From NCBI GenBank assembly GCA_910587475.1, contig CAJUMR010000011.1:19016-83015 (forward strand): a DNA stretch of 64,000 bases. Reading direction: 5' to 3'. The notes under the pieces were generated by a model. It was not told where the DNA came from. It did no database searches and worked only from the letters and a program-made list of their open reading frames with translations. The position numbers were made by a program, and so were the translations under genes. Positions 51,091 to 60,178 of this stretch are shown in pieces. Source of the DNA: an uncultured Muribaculaceae bacterium (GTDB lineage: Bacteria > Bacteroidota > Bacteroidia > Bacteroidales > Muribaculaceae). How positions within the stretch are numbered: the first letter of the stretch is position 1; every line of letters starts with the position of its first letter.

Positions 51091-52758
51091 ATGAGCAACA
51101 AATTACAGATCTACTGCAAAAACATCGGCAGTTATGTCGACATCGACGGCGGAGAATCGCTACTGTCGATCAGCCGACGCATCGCCGGCCGACTCGGATT
51201 CGAGCCGATCTGCGCCCACGTCAACAACCGCAATCAGGCACTGTCGTTCCAGGTCTACAACCCAAAACAGATCGAATTTCTGCCGATCACATCGCCGTCA
51301 GGAGCCAGAGTCTACCTCCGCTCGCTGTGCATGGTTCTGTACCGCGCCGTTGCCGCCGTATGCCCCGGAGCGAAAATCCGCATCGAGCATTCGATCGCTT
51401 GCGGTCACTACTGCCGCCTGACAGGCGCCGACCTATCAAGCGGGACCATCGATGCCCTGCGCCAGGAAATGCTCAGACTCATCGAGCTCGACCTACCATT
51501 CGTCAGAGACCAGAGACTGACTGCCGACGTAATCGACATATTCAAAGCCCAGGGACTCGACGACAAAGTCGCATTGCTCGAAACAACCCACGAACTCTAC
51601 ACGACATTCTACACCCTCGACGGACTGTGTGACAGCTACTACGGACCGCTCGCACCGTCGACAGGCTATCTGCGAACATTCGACCTGCTCCCCTACAAGG
51701 AAGGCTTCCTGCTCATGGACTTCGACCCGGCCGACACATCTCGCACACCCGTACCGGTAAGTCAGGAAAAAATGTACAAAGCTTTCACCGACTATCTGGC
51801 TTTCGACCGCATCATCGGAGCCAGCAATGTCGGCAGCCTCAACAAAGTAGTCGAACAGCGCAAAGCGCCCGAGCTGATCTATCTCGCCGAAGCACTCCAC
51901 GAAAAAGCCATATCGCGCATCAGCGACGAGATCACCCGGCGATACCGCGAAGGCGGCGCCCGCATCGTTCTCATCGCCGGCCCGTCATCCTCCGGCAAGA
52001 CGACCACAACAAAGCGGCTCGGAGTACAGCTGATGACCAACTTGCTCAAACCTCAGCTCATATCGCTCGACAACTACTTCATCAACCGGGAATTCACCCC
52101 GCGCGACGAGTCGGGCGACTACGACTACGAGTCACTATATGCTCTCGACCTGAAGCAATTCAACGACGATCTCAACGCCATTCTGCGCGGCGAAGAAGTC
52201 GAACTGCCTTACTACAATTTCGAACTCGGACAACGACAATACCGAGGCGACCGCATACGGCTCGACGAAGGTTCGCTGCTGCTCATCGAAGGCATCCACG
52301 GCCTGAACCCCGAACTCACAGCCCACATCGCCGAACACATGAAATTCCGCATCTATGTGTCGGCTTTGACAACAGTCTCGATCGACGACCACAACTGGAT
52401 ACCATCTACCGACAACAGACTGCTGAGACGCATAATACGCGATGCCAAATATCGGGGCACTCCTCCCGAAGAGACCATACGCCGCTGGGCGAGCGTGCGT
52501 CGTGGCGAAGAAAAGTGGATCTTCCCCTATCAGGAAAACGCCGACGCCATGTTCAACTCTTCGCTTCTTTTCGAACTCGGAGTGATGAAAGATCAGGGAG
52601 AAGCTCTCCTGCGCAACGTCCCCAACGACGTTCCCGAATATGCCGAAGCCTATCGCCTACGCAAATTCCTCAGCTACTTCCTGGCGATCCCTTCGGCAAG
52701 CGTGCCCTCGACAAGTGTGCTTCGCGAATTCCTCGGAGGCAGTTCTTTTAAATATTAG
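51091..52758 (+). CDS. Nucleoside kinase (uridine kinase-like, TGS-like N-domain)
   Basis: A 555-residue protein of a type common in Bacteroidota and Clostridia. The N-terminal about 60 residues resemble a TGS domain, followed by a threonyl-tRNA synthetase editing-like region (about 65-230; IEHSIACGHYC), and a C-terminal P-loop phosphoribulokinase/uridine kinase domain (about 285-540) with Walker A IAGPSSSGKTTTTKRL (about 292), the SLDNYFINRE segment and LLIEGIHGLNPEL. Members are annotated as nucleoside (uridine-like) kinases, with the substrate rarely tested. I start at the ATG 51091; an upstream TTG at 51067, overlapping the ruvB stop, is the alternative. Confidence 0.85.
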   Translation: MSNKLQIYCKNIGSYVDIDGGESLLSISRRIAGRLGFEPICAHVNNRNQALSFQVYNPKQIEFLPITSPSGARVYLRSLCMVLYRAVAAVCPGAKIRIEHSIACGHYCRLTGADLSSGTIDALRQEMLRLIELDLPFVRDQRLTADVIDIFKAQGLDDKVALLETTHELYTTFYTLDGLCDSYYGPLAPSTGYLRTFDLLPYKEGFLLMDFDPADTSRTPVPVSQEKMYKAFTDYLAFDRIIGASNVGSLNKVVEQRKAPELIYLAEALHEKAISRISDEITRRYREGGARIVLIAGPSSSGKTTTTKRLGVQLMTNLLKPQLISLDNYFINREFTPRDESGDYDYESLYALDLKQFNDDLNAILRGEEVELPYYNFELGQRQYRGDRIRLDEGSLLLIEGIHGLNPELTAHIAEHMKFRIYVSALTTVSIDDHNWIPSTDNRLLRRIIRDAKYRGTPPEETIRRWASVRRGEEKWIFPYQENADAMFNSSLLFELGVMKDQGEALLRNVPNDVPEYAEAYRLRKFLSYFLAIPSASVPSTSVLREFLGGSSFKY

Positions 52759-52799
52759 CAACCGTAAACTTTCATCGTCGCTGCCACATTATTATATAT

Positions 52800-53534
52800 A
52801 TGAAGAGATTTTTTCAACTGACGATAATGCTCTGTTGCATGGCAGCCGCAGCATCTGCAGCAGTCGACTATGACACGACCGCGCGCAAAGCCGCGCGGTT
52901 TTTCGAAGCCCGCGAATGGGCCAGCGCCCAGGCTCTCTATGGCCTGATGCTCGAAGAGAGACCCGACGCTGACTCGGTCTATGTCAACGCGATAGTCGCG
53001 TCGTCGATGCTCCGGCAACCCGAAGCGTCATCCCGTCTGCTCTCGCAGGCCATGGAAGCCGGAGTGAGCTTTTCCAGGCTGATGGACGGGGTCAAGACTG
53101 TGTCATTCGCCATCGGCGCTCCCGCTGTCTACGAAGACTTCATGATACGCTCGCAGCGCGACTGCCCGTGGCTTAGCCGTGCGATCGACTCCGAACTTCT
53201 CGGTTACTACATGTTCCGCGACAATGGTCCGATGACGATCATCTATGCCGAAAAAATGCTGGCCGGACTTCCCGACTCGGTCGACTATCTGTCGGCCCTT
53301 GCCGGCGCTTACGCCTCGACAGGCCAGTTTGACAAAGCCGTGGAAACATGGCTGAAAATACTCGACCTATCGCCCGACAACTATCTCACACTGCTCAGAC
53401 TCGGCAACTATTACGACATCAGCGGCGACACATCCAACGCACGCGCATATCTCTCGCGCGCAGACGCTTTGCGCTCCACGCCCTACGTCGCCTCCCGGCT
53501 AAAAGCTCTTGACGCCATTGAAAAAAAGCACTAA
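52800..53534 (+). CDS. Secreted tetratricopeptide-repeat protein
   Basis: The 244-residue protein has a signal peptide (MKRFFQLTIMLCCMAAAASA) and helical TPR units; the clearest are at about 25-60 (ARKAARFFEAREWASAQALYG) and 160-225 (LAGAYASTGQFDKAVETWLK and NYLTLLRLGNYYDISGD). TPRs mediate protein contacts; the partner is unknown. It probably sits in the periplasm. Its stop codon overlaps the promoter box of the next gene. Confidence 0.75.
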   Translation: MKRFFQLTIMLCCMAAAASAAVDYDTTARKAARFFEAREWASAQALYGLMLEERPDADSVYVNAIVASSMLRQPEASSRLLSQAMEAGVSFSRLMDGVKTVSFAIGAPAVYEDFMIRSQRDCPWLSRAIDSELLGYYMFRDNGPMTIIYAEKMLAGLPDSVDYLSALAGAYASTGQFDKAVETWLKILDLSPDNYLTLLRLGNYYDISGDTSNARAYLSRADALRSTPYVASRLKALDAIEKKH

Positions 53535-53539
53535 CTTTG
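53532..53539 (+). promoter_or_regulatory. Putative -7 box of the HAD-ribF unit
   Basis: TAACTTTG matches TAnnTTTG and begins within the TAA stop of the TPR gene. CTTG at about 53508-53511, 20 bases upstream, could be the -33 box. The leader would be about 20 bases. Confidence 0.5.
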
Positions 53540-53565
53540 CAGTCAGTTAAGAAACTGTTTCTTTG

Positions 53566-54195
53566 ATGACTCCGACAATAAAAAATATTCTGTTCGATCT
53601 CGGCGGTGTGATAATGGACATCGAGAAAGACCGTTGCGTCGCCGCATTCGACAGACTCGGGCTCGAAAATGCCCGCTCATACTTCGGCGAATATTCCCAG
53701 CAAGGTCCGTTCATGCTCCTCGAACAAGGACTGATGTCGCCGGCAGAGTTTCACCAGACGATGCGAAATGCCATCTCGCGACCTGTAACCGACGCTCAGA
53801 TCGACGACGCATTCTGCCAATTCCTCATCGGCATTCCCGAAAAGCGCCTCGCCGATCTGCGACAGCTGCGCCGCAACCGACGCATTTTCATGCTGAGCAA
53901 CACAAACCCTATCATGTGGGACTCAACGATCAAGCAAGAGTTCACCCGCGAAGGACTGACCCGCGAGGACTATTTCGACGGCATGGTCACATCGTTTGAA
54001 GCCCTGGCCATGAAGCCCGACGAAAAGATTTTCTCCTACGCCATACAGAAACTCGGCATAAATCCCGGGGAAACAATCTTCCTCGACGATTCTCAGCTCA
54101 ACCTCGACGCCGCCGCACGGCTCGGGTTCAACACTTTGCTCGTATCGCCGGGTTGCGAATTTATCGACCTGTTGGACTCTATCGACATCAGATGA
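53566..54195 (+). CDS. HAD-superfamily phosphatase (YihX-like)
   Basis: The 209-residue protein is a HAD hydrolase with motif I ILFDLGGVIMD (DxGG variant usual for this subfamily), motif II FMLSNTNPIMWD (about 112), the KPDEKIF lysine (about 151) and motif IV ETIFLDDSQLN (about 171). Related enzymes dephosphorylate sugar phosphates such as glucose-1-phosphate; the substrate here is unproven. I start at ATG 53566; a TTG sits just before. Its stop overlaps the ribF start (ATGA), so translation is coupled. Confidence 0.87.
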   Translation: MTPTIKNILFDLGGVIMDIEKDRCVAAFDRLGLENARSYFGEYSQQGPFMLLEQGLMSPAEFHQTMRNAISRPVTDAQIDDAFCQFLIGIPEKRLADLRQLRRNRRIFMLSNTNPIMWDSTIKQEFTREGLTREDYFDGMVTSFEALAMKPDEKIFSYAIQKLGINPGETIFLDDSQLNLDAAARLGFNTLLVSPGCEFIDLLDSIDIR

Positions 54196-55100
54196 GCAGC
54201 ACTCCATCGATAGCCACGATCGGCATGTTTGATGGCGTCCACAGGGGTCACATCGCCCTGTTTGAACGCTTACGCAGCGAGGCCGACCGTCTCGGCATGC
54301 AGCCGTGCGTTGTTACCTTCGGCCACCACCCGCTCTCACTTATAGATCCGGCAAAAGCTCCTGCAATGCTAATGACGCCCGACGACAAAGCCGCAGCGAT
54401 CCGCCATTGCGGCATCGACAGAGTCATAATGCTCGACTTCGACAGCAACCTGCGAGCGCTCACTGCAGCCGGATTCATGACACTCCTGCGCGACCGCTAC
54501 GGTGTGAAAGCACTGCTGATGGGCTTTAACCACCGCTTCGGAAGCGACCGCATCGGCAGCTTCAGCGCCTACCGCGAAATCGGACGCCAACTCGGCATCG
54601 AAGTCATCCTTGCCGATGAAATGCGGGATCAAAGCGAGCCCGACGCCAGGATATGCAGTTCGGCTATACGCTCGGCCATTGCAGCCGGAGACATCAAATC
54701 TGCAGCAAAAATGCTCGGCCGCCGATACTCGATAGCCGGAAAAATAATGGCCGGGAAGCAACTTGGGCGAACCATAGGCTTCCCGACCGCCAACATTGAA
54801 CTTATTGATAACGAAATGCTTCTTCCTGCCAACGGGGTCTACGCCGTCGATGTAGCCATGCCCGACTGCTCTGTGACAAGAGGCATGCTCAACATCGGGG
54901 TCAGGCCGACGGTCGACACCTCTGCCGATCCCAAGCCTTCTGTCGAAGTACACATCATCGGCTGGAACGGAGACCTCTATGGACAGAGGCTACGCGTGGA
55001 GTTCATCTCACGCCTGCGCGACGAACGCCGCTTCGACAGCATCGACGCCCTGAAAAGTCAGCTAGGCGACGATCTGCGCAACGCAATGGATGCGCGCTGA
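54192..55100 (+). CDS. ribF: Bifunctional riboflavin kinase/FAD synthetase
   Basis: The 302-residue enzyme makes FMN and FAD from riboflavin. The N-terminal FAD synthetase (about 1-170) has the nucleotidyltransferase motif MFDGVHRGHIALFERL, and the C-terminal riboflavin kinase domain (about 175-300) has GKQLGRTIGFPTANIEL and the GMLNIGVRPTV strand. I start at the ATG at 54192 overlapping the HAD gene's stop. It is convergent, with no gap, to the CBM9-like gene. Confidence 0.94.
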   Translation: MSSTPSIATIGMFDGVHRGHIALFERLRSEADRLGMQPCVVTFGHHPLSLIDPAKAPAMLMTPDDKAAAIRHCGIDRVIMLDFDSNLRALTAAGFMTLLRDRYGVKALLMGFNHRFGSDRIGSFSAYREIGRQLGIEVILADEMRDQSEPDARICSSAIRSAIAAGDIKSAAKMLGRRYSIAGKIMAGKQLGRTIGFPTANIELIDNEMLLPANGVYAVDVAMPDCSVTRGMLNIGVRPTVDTSADPKPSVEVHIIGWNGDLYGQRLRVEFISRLRDERRFDSIDALKSQLGDDLRNAMDAR

Positions 55101-55751
55101 TCACTCAAATTCCACGTTGCCGAAATACTCCGGTCGATGAAAATCCGGATTGGGAACACCAATCGGATTCCACGATAGGAAATGGGGCGTGGGCAACATG
55201 TCGCCGCACTTGTAGAAATTACCGCGGGCCTTCACCCCGTCAAACGACGCGAGGCCTGAGCCGAAATAAGTTTCGACCGGAACGATCAGCGACACCTCCC
55301 ATTCGACAGGACCCTCACCTTCAGAAGGCATATTGCCTTTCAGAGAAGCGTGACGCTTTACCCCGCCGAGCACCTCGGCCGACGCCTGTGTGCGGTCGTT
55401 GCGGTCAGGGCCTGTCGCACAAAGGATTGTGCCCGCACAGTTACACTCTATATTATAATACTTCTTGCCGTCGAATGTCACAAAAAATTCGACACACGAA
55501 TCTTCCCATACCGGGCCATTGTCGTGTGCTGCAACAGCTCTGACAGCCTCCTCTTTGCAACGGTAATTGAGCAGCAGAGCATCGCCCGTATGTGCGGCTC
55601 TGAATTCAACTTCCGGACGATAAGGAAATTCCGGCCAATTGACCGTGTCGATTTTTTCAAATGCGATGCCTGCTTTGTCGAGGACTGCGGCTACAGAAGC
55701 CGCATCGTCGACCGGTGTGTTTACTTTTCTGATTTTGAGTGATTTTTCCAT
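55101..55751 (-). CDS. CBM9-like (DUF1083-type) carbohydrate-binding family protein
   Basis: A 216-residue beta-sandwich protein; the region NGPVWEDSCVEFFVTFDGKK (about residue 75) and the YNIECNCAGTILCATG stretch fit the family-9-like domain, common in Bacteroidota. No signal peptide is visible, so it may be cytoplasmic. Several relatives are annotated only as carbohydrate-binding, and the ligand is unknown. I start at 55751; the open frame extends 9 codons upstream. It ends at the base next to the ribF stop. Confidence 0.7.
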   Translation of the reverse strand: MEKSLKIRKVNTPVDDAASVAAVLDKAGIAFEKIDTVNWPEFPYRPEVEFRAAHTGDALLLNYRCKEEAVRAVAAHDNGPVWEDSCVEFFVTFDGKKYYNIECNCAGTILCATGPDRNDRTQASAEVLGGVKRHASLKGNMPSEGEGPVEWEVSLIVPVETYFGSGLASFDGVKARGNFYKCGDMLPTPHFLSWNPIGVPNPDFHRPEYFGNVEFE

Positions 55752-56028
55752 AATTGAATTTTGGATATAAGGGTTCACATATTTCTTTAACGCAAAATTA
55801 AATCAAATCTTTTATCCGCAAAGTTTTTTCATATTTTTTATATTTAACTTTCCAACTCGACCAGCAGAAACAACGCCGAAAATCACACACATTTAACCCG
55901 TTGGATATCTGACAGTTTGTCAACATTCCGCACAAAATTCTGCCTCTTGTCGCATATATTATTTCAAAACATTTCTTAACCATGAACATTTTTAGTACAT
56001 AAAGCATTATATATTCAGAATAAAATCG
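55752..56028. other. AT-rich intergenic region without a recognisable gene
   Basis: About 280 bases lie between the CBM9-like start and the promoter of the polysaccharide export genes. I see no reading frame worth reporting, no hairpin of note, and no anti-terminator gene of the upxY/upxZ kind that precedes capsule loci in Bacteroides. Confidence 0.6.
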
Positions 56029-56036
56029 TAATTTTG
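56029..56036 (+). promoter_or_regulatory. Putative -7 box of the polysaccharide export unit
   Basis: TAATTTTG matches TAnnTTTG. The predicted start near 56043 gives a leader of about 120 bases before ATG 56166. No TTTG is evident at -33. Confidence 0.5.
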
Positions 56037-56165
56037 CAAACGTTTATACTTCTCCCTTACAGATAAGTAAAGACCAAAGCTAAATATTACACGCAATTAC
56101 AATCACACTCTATCATCATAAAATCGGGGCTAATATTATCTTAGAAAATAGCACAACATTCACAT

Positions 56166-56954
56166 ATGAAGTACGTCATAATCAACTTTCTAATCCTAAT
56201 CGGATTACTATCAGTGTCTTGCTCGACTCCCAAAAATATAACCTACATGCAGGGATTCGACAACGGCGACGTTCAAGCAGTTAGAGAACAACGTCGCATA
56301 ACAGTTCAACCCGATGATCAACTCTCTATCGTTGTCAGTTCAAAAGACCCCGAACTTGCCGAGGTTTTCAACCTCGCCATCGCACAATACCGTATCGGCT
56401 ACACCAACCAGAACAATCAGAACACATCGGCATACACCGTTGACCCCGACGGCAACATCAACTACCCCATCGTCGGCAAAATCCACATCGCAGGACTCAA
56501 CCGTCACGAAGTCTCTGATGTGATCCAGAACGAACTCATCAACAAAAACCTTCTTAAAGACCCCGTTGTCACTGTCGAGTTCCTCAATGCCACCGTTTCG
56601 ATTATCGGCGACGTCGCACGTCCCGGCGAATACTCCATCGACAAAGACAACCTCACAATCCTCCAGGCTCTCAGCAAGGCCGGTGACCTCAACATCACAG
56701 GCCTTCGCGAACACGTTCTCGTTGTCAGAGAAGAAAACGGACAGGACCGCGCATATCGCCTCGATCTCACAAATCCGGAGTCTCTTATGACTTCTCCCGC
56801 TTATTATCTGCAGCAGAACGACGTGGTCTACGTCGAACCTAACGCCACCAAGAAACGTCAGGCCACTGCCAACGGCAACACCGTCCTGACTCCCACCTTC
56901 TGGATTTCTGTAGCATCATTACTCACAACCATAACCGCACTTTTGATCAAATAA
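56166..56954 (+). CDS. Polysaccharide export lipoprotein (Wza-type)
   Basis: The 262-residue outer-membrane lipoprotein has lipobox LLSVSC (Cys19), the Poly_export domain (about 45-140; ITVQPDDQLSIVVSS, YTVDPDGNINYPIVGKI), an SLBB domain (about 145-225; VSIIGDVARPGEYSI, LSKAGDLNITG) and a C-terminal hydrophobic helix (about 240-260), as in the Wza family that forms the outer-membrane channel for exopolysaccharide or capsule. It is shorter than E. coli Wza. The Wzc-type gene follows after 2 bases. Confidence 0.9.
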   Translation: MKYVIINFLILIGLLSVSCSTPKNITYMQGFDNGDVQAVREQRRITVQPDDQLSIVVSSKDPELAEVFNLAIAQYRIGYTNQNNQNTSAYTVDPDGNINYPIVGKIHIAGLNRHEVSDVIQNELINKNLLKDPVVTVEFLNATVSIIGDVARPGEYSIDKDNLTILQALSKAGDLNITGLREHVLVVREENGQDRAYRLDLTNPESLMTSPAYYLQQNDVVYVEPNATKKRQATANGNTVLTPTFWISVASLLTTITALLIK

Positions 56955-56956
56955 CT

Positions 56957-59314
56957 ATGAGCGACGACAAAAACGTAACCATCACTGAAGAAACATCTGA
57001 GATCAACATCCGCGACATAATCCACCTGACTCTCAAAAGATGGTATTGGCTGGCACTCTCGATCTTCTTGTGCTGCGCTATCGGTCTCACCTACGCACTC
57101 ACAACGCCCCCCGTATACACCCGCACCGCTTCGATCGTGATCAAAGACGATTCAAAAGGCAAATCCGTATCATCTGAACTCAACAACTTCGCCGACATGG
57201 GATTATTCCAGTCCCACTCCAACATCGTCGACGAAGTCAACAAGCTTCAGTCGCCCGACATCCTCCGCGAAGTTGTCGTACGTCTAAACCTCGACAAAAG
57301 CTACTACACCGACGGCAGCTTCCACAAACAGATTGCCTACGGCCCTGAGTTGCCGATAGAAGTGTCGTTCCCCTCGATTTCCGAAAATGCGTCTTTCAAC
57401 GCTACCATCGACATCAACAGCGATGGAAAGCTCTCGATCTCCGACGTCAAGATCAACGGCGACGACGCCACTTTGTCGGGAGCAACCGACATCGCTCTCG
57501 GCGACACTATTCAGTCTCCGGTTGGACCGATTGTAGTCAAAAAGTCGCCTTACTTCATCAGCGGCAACGAATACCAATTCTTCATGAGCCGCACTCCGAT
57601 CCAGGCAACTGTCGAAAAATTCACAAAAGAGTTGACTGTGGCTCTCAAGAGTGACAAAGGCAACACGATCGACCTGACAGTCATTGACCAGTCGCCACTT
57701 CGAGCTGAAGACATCATCAACGGCGTAATAGCTGTCTACAACGAAGCATGGATCGACAACAAGAACCAGATCTCGATCAGCACCTCGAACTTCATCACCG
57801 AGCGCCTCAACGTGATCGAAAACGAACTCGGCAATGTCGACCACAACATTTCGTCATACCGAAGCGAACACCTCGTGCCCGACGTTCAGCAGGCTGCTAC
57901 GATGTACATGTCGGAAAATCAAGCTGCATCTGCTCAGATCCTCGAGCTCAACAACCAGCTGCAGATGACTCGCCACATGCGCAACTACCTCACCAACGAA
58001 AACAACAAGCGCCAGGTGCTCCCCGTCAACTCCGGTATCGGCAACGCTGCAATCGAAAATCAGATCACCGATTACAACACCATGATGCTCCAGCGCAACA
58101 ACTACGCCGACAACAGTTCTGAGACCCACCCGATCGTGATGGACCTCGACACAAGGCTTGCAGGCATGCGCTCGGCGATCATCTCGACAATCGACAATCA
58201 GGTCGAAGCGCTCGACACTCAGATCCGCAACCTCCAGAGCAGCAAAAACAAAACGACCGCACAGATCGCCGCTAACCCGACTCAGGCAAAATACCTCCTC
58301 TCTGTCGAACGTCAGCAGAAAGTAAAGGAAACCCTCTACCTCTATCTGCTCCAGAAGCGCGAAGAGAACGAGCTATCCCAGGCATTCACCGCCTATAACA
58401 CTCAAGTAATCACAATGCCGACCGGACCCGACCGTCCCACTGCACCGGCTAAAGCCAAGATCATGATGGTCGCATTCCTCCTCGGACTCATCATCCCGTT
58501 CGGTGTCACATACCTCCGGGAAATGACCAACACCAAGATACGTGGCCGCAAGGATCTCGAAAACATGACTGCGCCATTCCTTGGCGAAGTTCCGGCTCTC
58601 AAGCAGCCGAAAAACGGTCCCAACCTCGTCGTTCGTCAGGGCGCCCGCGACGTTGTCAACGAAGCATTCCGTGTGCTCCGCACCAACATCTGCTTCATGA
58701 CGACAGGCGAGAAAAATGGCAGCGTCATGATGGTTTCGTCATTCAACCCCGGCTCGGGTAAGACCTTCATCGCGGTCAACCTCGCCGTCAGCCTCGCCAT
58801 CAAAGGCAAGAAAGTGGTCCTCATCGACGGTGACCTCCGCCGCGGCTCTACATCAGAGTACATCGGATCACCAAAGATCGGTATCAGCAACTACCTGATC
58901 GGCGAATACAACGACATCGACAAAGTCATGGTCAAAGACTCAATCATCAAGGGTCTTACGGTCATTCCCGTAGGTTCGATGCCTCCCAACCCGACCGAGC
59001 TCCTCGAAATGGACAAGTTTGCCGATCTTATCAAATCGCTGCGCCAACAGTACGATTTTGTCATCATCGACTGTCCGCCGATCGAAATGATGGCCGATGC
59101 TCAGATCGTCGAACAACTTGCCGACCGCACTCTGTTCGTGCTCCGCGCCGGCTTGCTCGAACGATCGATGCTCCCCGAACTTGAACGCATCTACCAGTCA
59201 AAGAAATTCAAGAACATGGGCATCATCCTCAACAACACCAAGACCGACGGAACCCGCTACGGTTACAAATACGGCAACAGCTACGGTAACTACGGCGAAT
59301 ACATGTCGAAGTAA
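56957..59314 (+). CDS. Wzc-type polysaccharide co-polymerase and bacterial tyrosine kinase
   Basis: A 785-residue inner-membrane protein. A Wzz domain (about 15-110) with the first membrane helix, a coiled-coil-rich periplasmic part (about 270-480), a second helix (about 502-520) with the preceding GPDRPTAPAKAKIM proline motif, then a BY-kinase (about 570-785): Walker A FNPGSGKTF, Walker A' VVLIDGDLRR, Walker B FVIIDCPP. The tail has a tyrosine cluster (YGYKYGNSYGNYGEY, seven Tyr) for autophosphorylation. It sets chain length and couples to the Wza channel. The PHP phosphatase gene follows and would reverse the phosphorylation. Confidence 0.93.
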   Translation: MSDDKNVTITEETSEINIRDIIHLTLKRWYWLALSIFLCCAIGLTYALTTPPVYTRTASIVIKDDSKGKSVSSELNNFADMGLFQSHSNIVDEVNKLQSPDILREVVVRLNLDKSYYTDGSFHKQIAYGPELPIEVSFPSISENASFNATIDINSDGKLSISDVKINGDDATLSGATDIALGDTIQSPVGPIVVKKSPYFISGNEYQFFMSRTPIQATVEKFTKELTVALKSDKGNTIDLTVIDQSPLRAEDIINGVIAVYNEAWIDNKNQISISTSNFITERLNVIENELGNVDHNISSYRSEHLVPDVQQAATMYMSENQAASAQILELNNQLQMTRHMRNYLTNENNKRQVLPVNSGIGNAAIENQITDYNTMMLQRNNYADNSSETHPIVMDLDTRLAGMRSAIISTIDNQVEALDTQIRNLQSSKNKTTAQIAANPTQAKYLLSVERQQKVKETLYLYLLQKREENELSQAFTAYNTQVITMPTGPDRPTAPAKAKIMMVAFLLGLIIPFGVTYLREMTNTKIRGRKDLENMTAPFLGEVPALKQPKNGPNLVVRQGARDVVNEAFRVLRTNICFMTTGEKNGSVMMVSSFNPGSGKTFIAVNLAVSLAIKGKKVVLIDGDLRRGSTSEYIGSPKIGISNYLIGEYNDIDKVMVKDSIIKGLTVIPVGSMPPNPTELLEMDKFADLIKSLRQQYDFVIIDCPPIEMMADAQIVEQLADRTLFVLRAGLLERSMLPELERIYQSKKFKNMGIILNNTKTDGTRYGYKYGNSYGNYGEYMSK

Positions 59315-59335
59315 GGCCTCCTTCTCTCACATTCA

Positions 59336-60058
59336 ATGTCTTTTCTGAAAAATCTCTTCAACAACCTCTCGGGACGGCAGTCTGAGCCGGAACAACACAT
59401 TCTGAGCCTCATCGAAGACTGCCACTCCCACATCCTGCCGGGAGTCGACGACGGTATACAATCGATCGACGACTCCCTCGCAGTGCTCGCCGAATACGAG
59501 AAGCGCGGCTGCAAAAGCATCTGGCTCACGCCTCACATCATGGAGGACGTGCCAAACACGCCTGAAGAGCTCCGCAAAACTTTTGCCGGGCTGAAAGAAG
59601 CATACTCCGGCCCGATAAAACTCAATCTCGCCGCCGAAAACATGCTCGACAATATTTTCGAACGCAGGCTCGCCGACCGCGACCTGTTGCCGATATTCGA
59701 CAACATGCTACTCGTAGAGACTTCTTACTTCGCGCCGCCGGCCAATTTCTTCCAACTGCTCGAGAATATCTTTGACGCAGGCTACACTCCCCTCCTCGCA
59801 CATCCCGAAAGATACATCTACATGGATGCCGACATGTACAGCAAGCTGAAAGACATGAATATCCGCTTCCAGCTCAACATGCTGTCGCTTGTCGGACAAT
59901 ACGGCAACACCGCCAAGACCAAGTCCCGGCAACTAATCGCTGCCGGCATGTACGACCACGTCGGATCTGACTTGCACCGTCTGACTCAGATCAACGCGAT
60001 CGACAGGTTGTCGTCTGATCGTTCGGCCAAACAAAGTTTGTTACGTGTAATATTATAA
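59336..60058 (+). CDS. CpsB/YwqE-type PHP tyrosine-protein phosphatase
   Basis: The 240-residue PHP-fold metalloenzyme dephosphorylates the Wzc-type kinase. It shows the metal-binding DCHSHILPGVDDG (about residue 28), a WLTPHIMED segment (about 62), NLAAENM, and LLAHPERYIYM (about 154) and HVGSDLHRL (about 214), all as in CpsB/CapC/YwqE. It follows the kinase gene after 21 bases and ends the unit; no glycosyltransferase genes follow, only a hairpin terminator. Confidence 0.9.
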   Translation: MSFLKNLFNNLSGRQSEPEQHILSLIEDCHSHILPGVDDGIQSIDDSLAVLAEYEKRGCKSIWLTPHIMEDVPNTPEELRKTFAGLKEAYSGPIKLNLAAENMLDNIFERRLADRDLLPIFDNMLLVETSYFAPPANFFQLLENIFDAGYTPLLAHPERYIYMDADMYSKLKDMNIRFQLNMLSLVGQYGNTAKTKSRQLIAAGMYDHVGSDLHRLTQINAIDRLSSDRSAKQSLLRVIL

Positions 60059-60064
60059 TTGTGG

Positions 60065-60109
60065 CATTACGGAATAGCGCTTAATGAGAAACACACATTA
60101 ACCGTAATG
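60065..60109. other. 45-base interrupted inverted repeat
   Basis: CATTACGG (60065-60072) pairs with CCGTAATG (60102-60109), and TTAATG (60081-60086) with CATTAA (60096-60101), with an 8-base unpaired bulge on one side. It lies between the phosphatase gene and the main terminator. Confidence 0.5.
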
Positions 60110-60114
60110 TCAAA

Positions 60115-60153
60115 AAAGACGGGGAGGTTGCGCGTGAGCGTCCTCCCCGTTTT
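60115..60153. terminator. Bidirectional intrinsic terminator
   Basis: Nine-bp stem ACGGGGAGG/CCTCCCCGT with a GC-rich loop; a T run of four follows on the plus strand and six T on the minus strand. It can end both the export unit (plus) and the trpS-DUF1080 unit (minus). Confidence 0.85.
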
Positions 60154-60178
60154 CTATGTCGTCGTTGTTGCGGATTGA

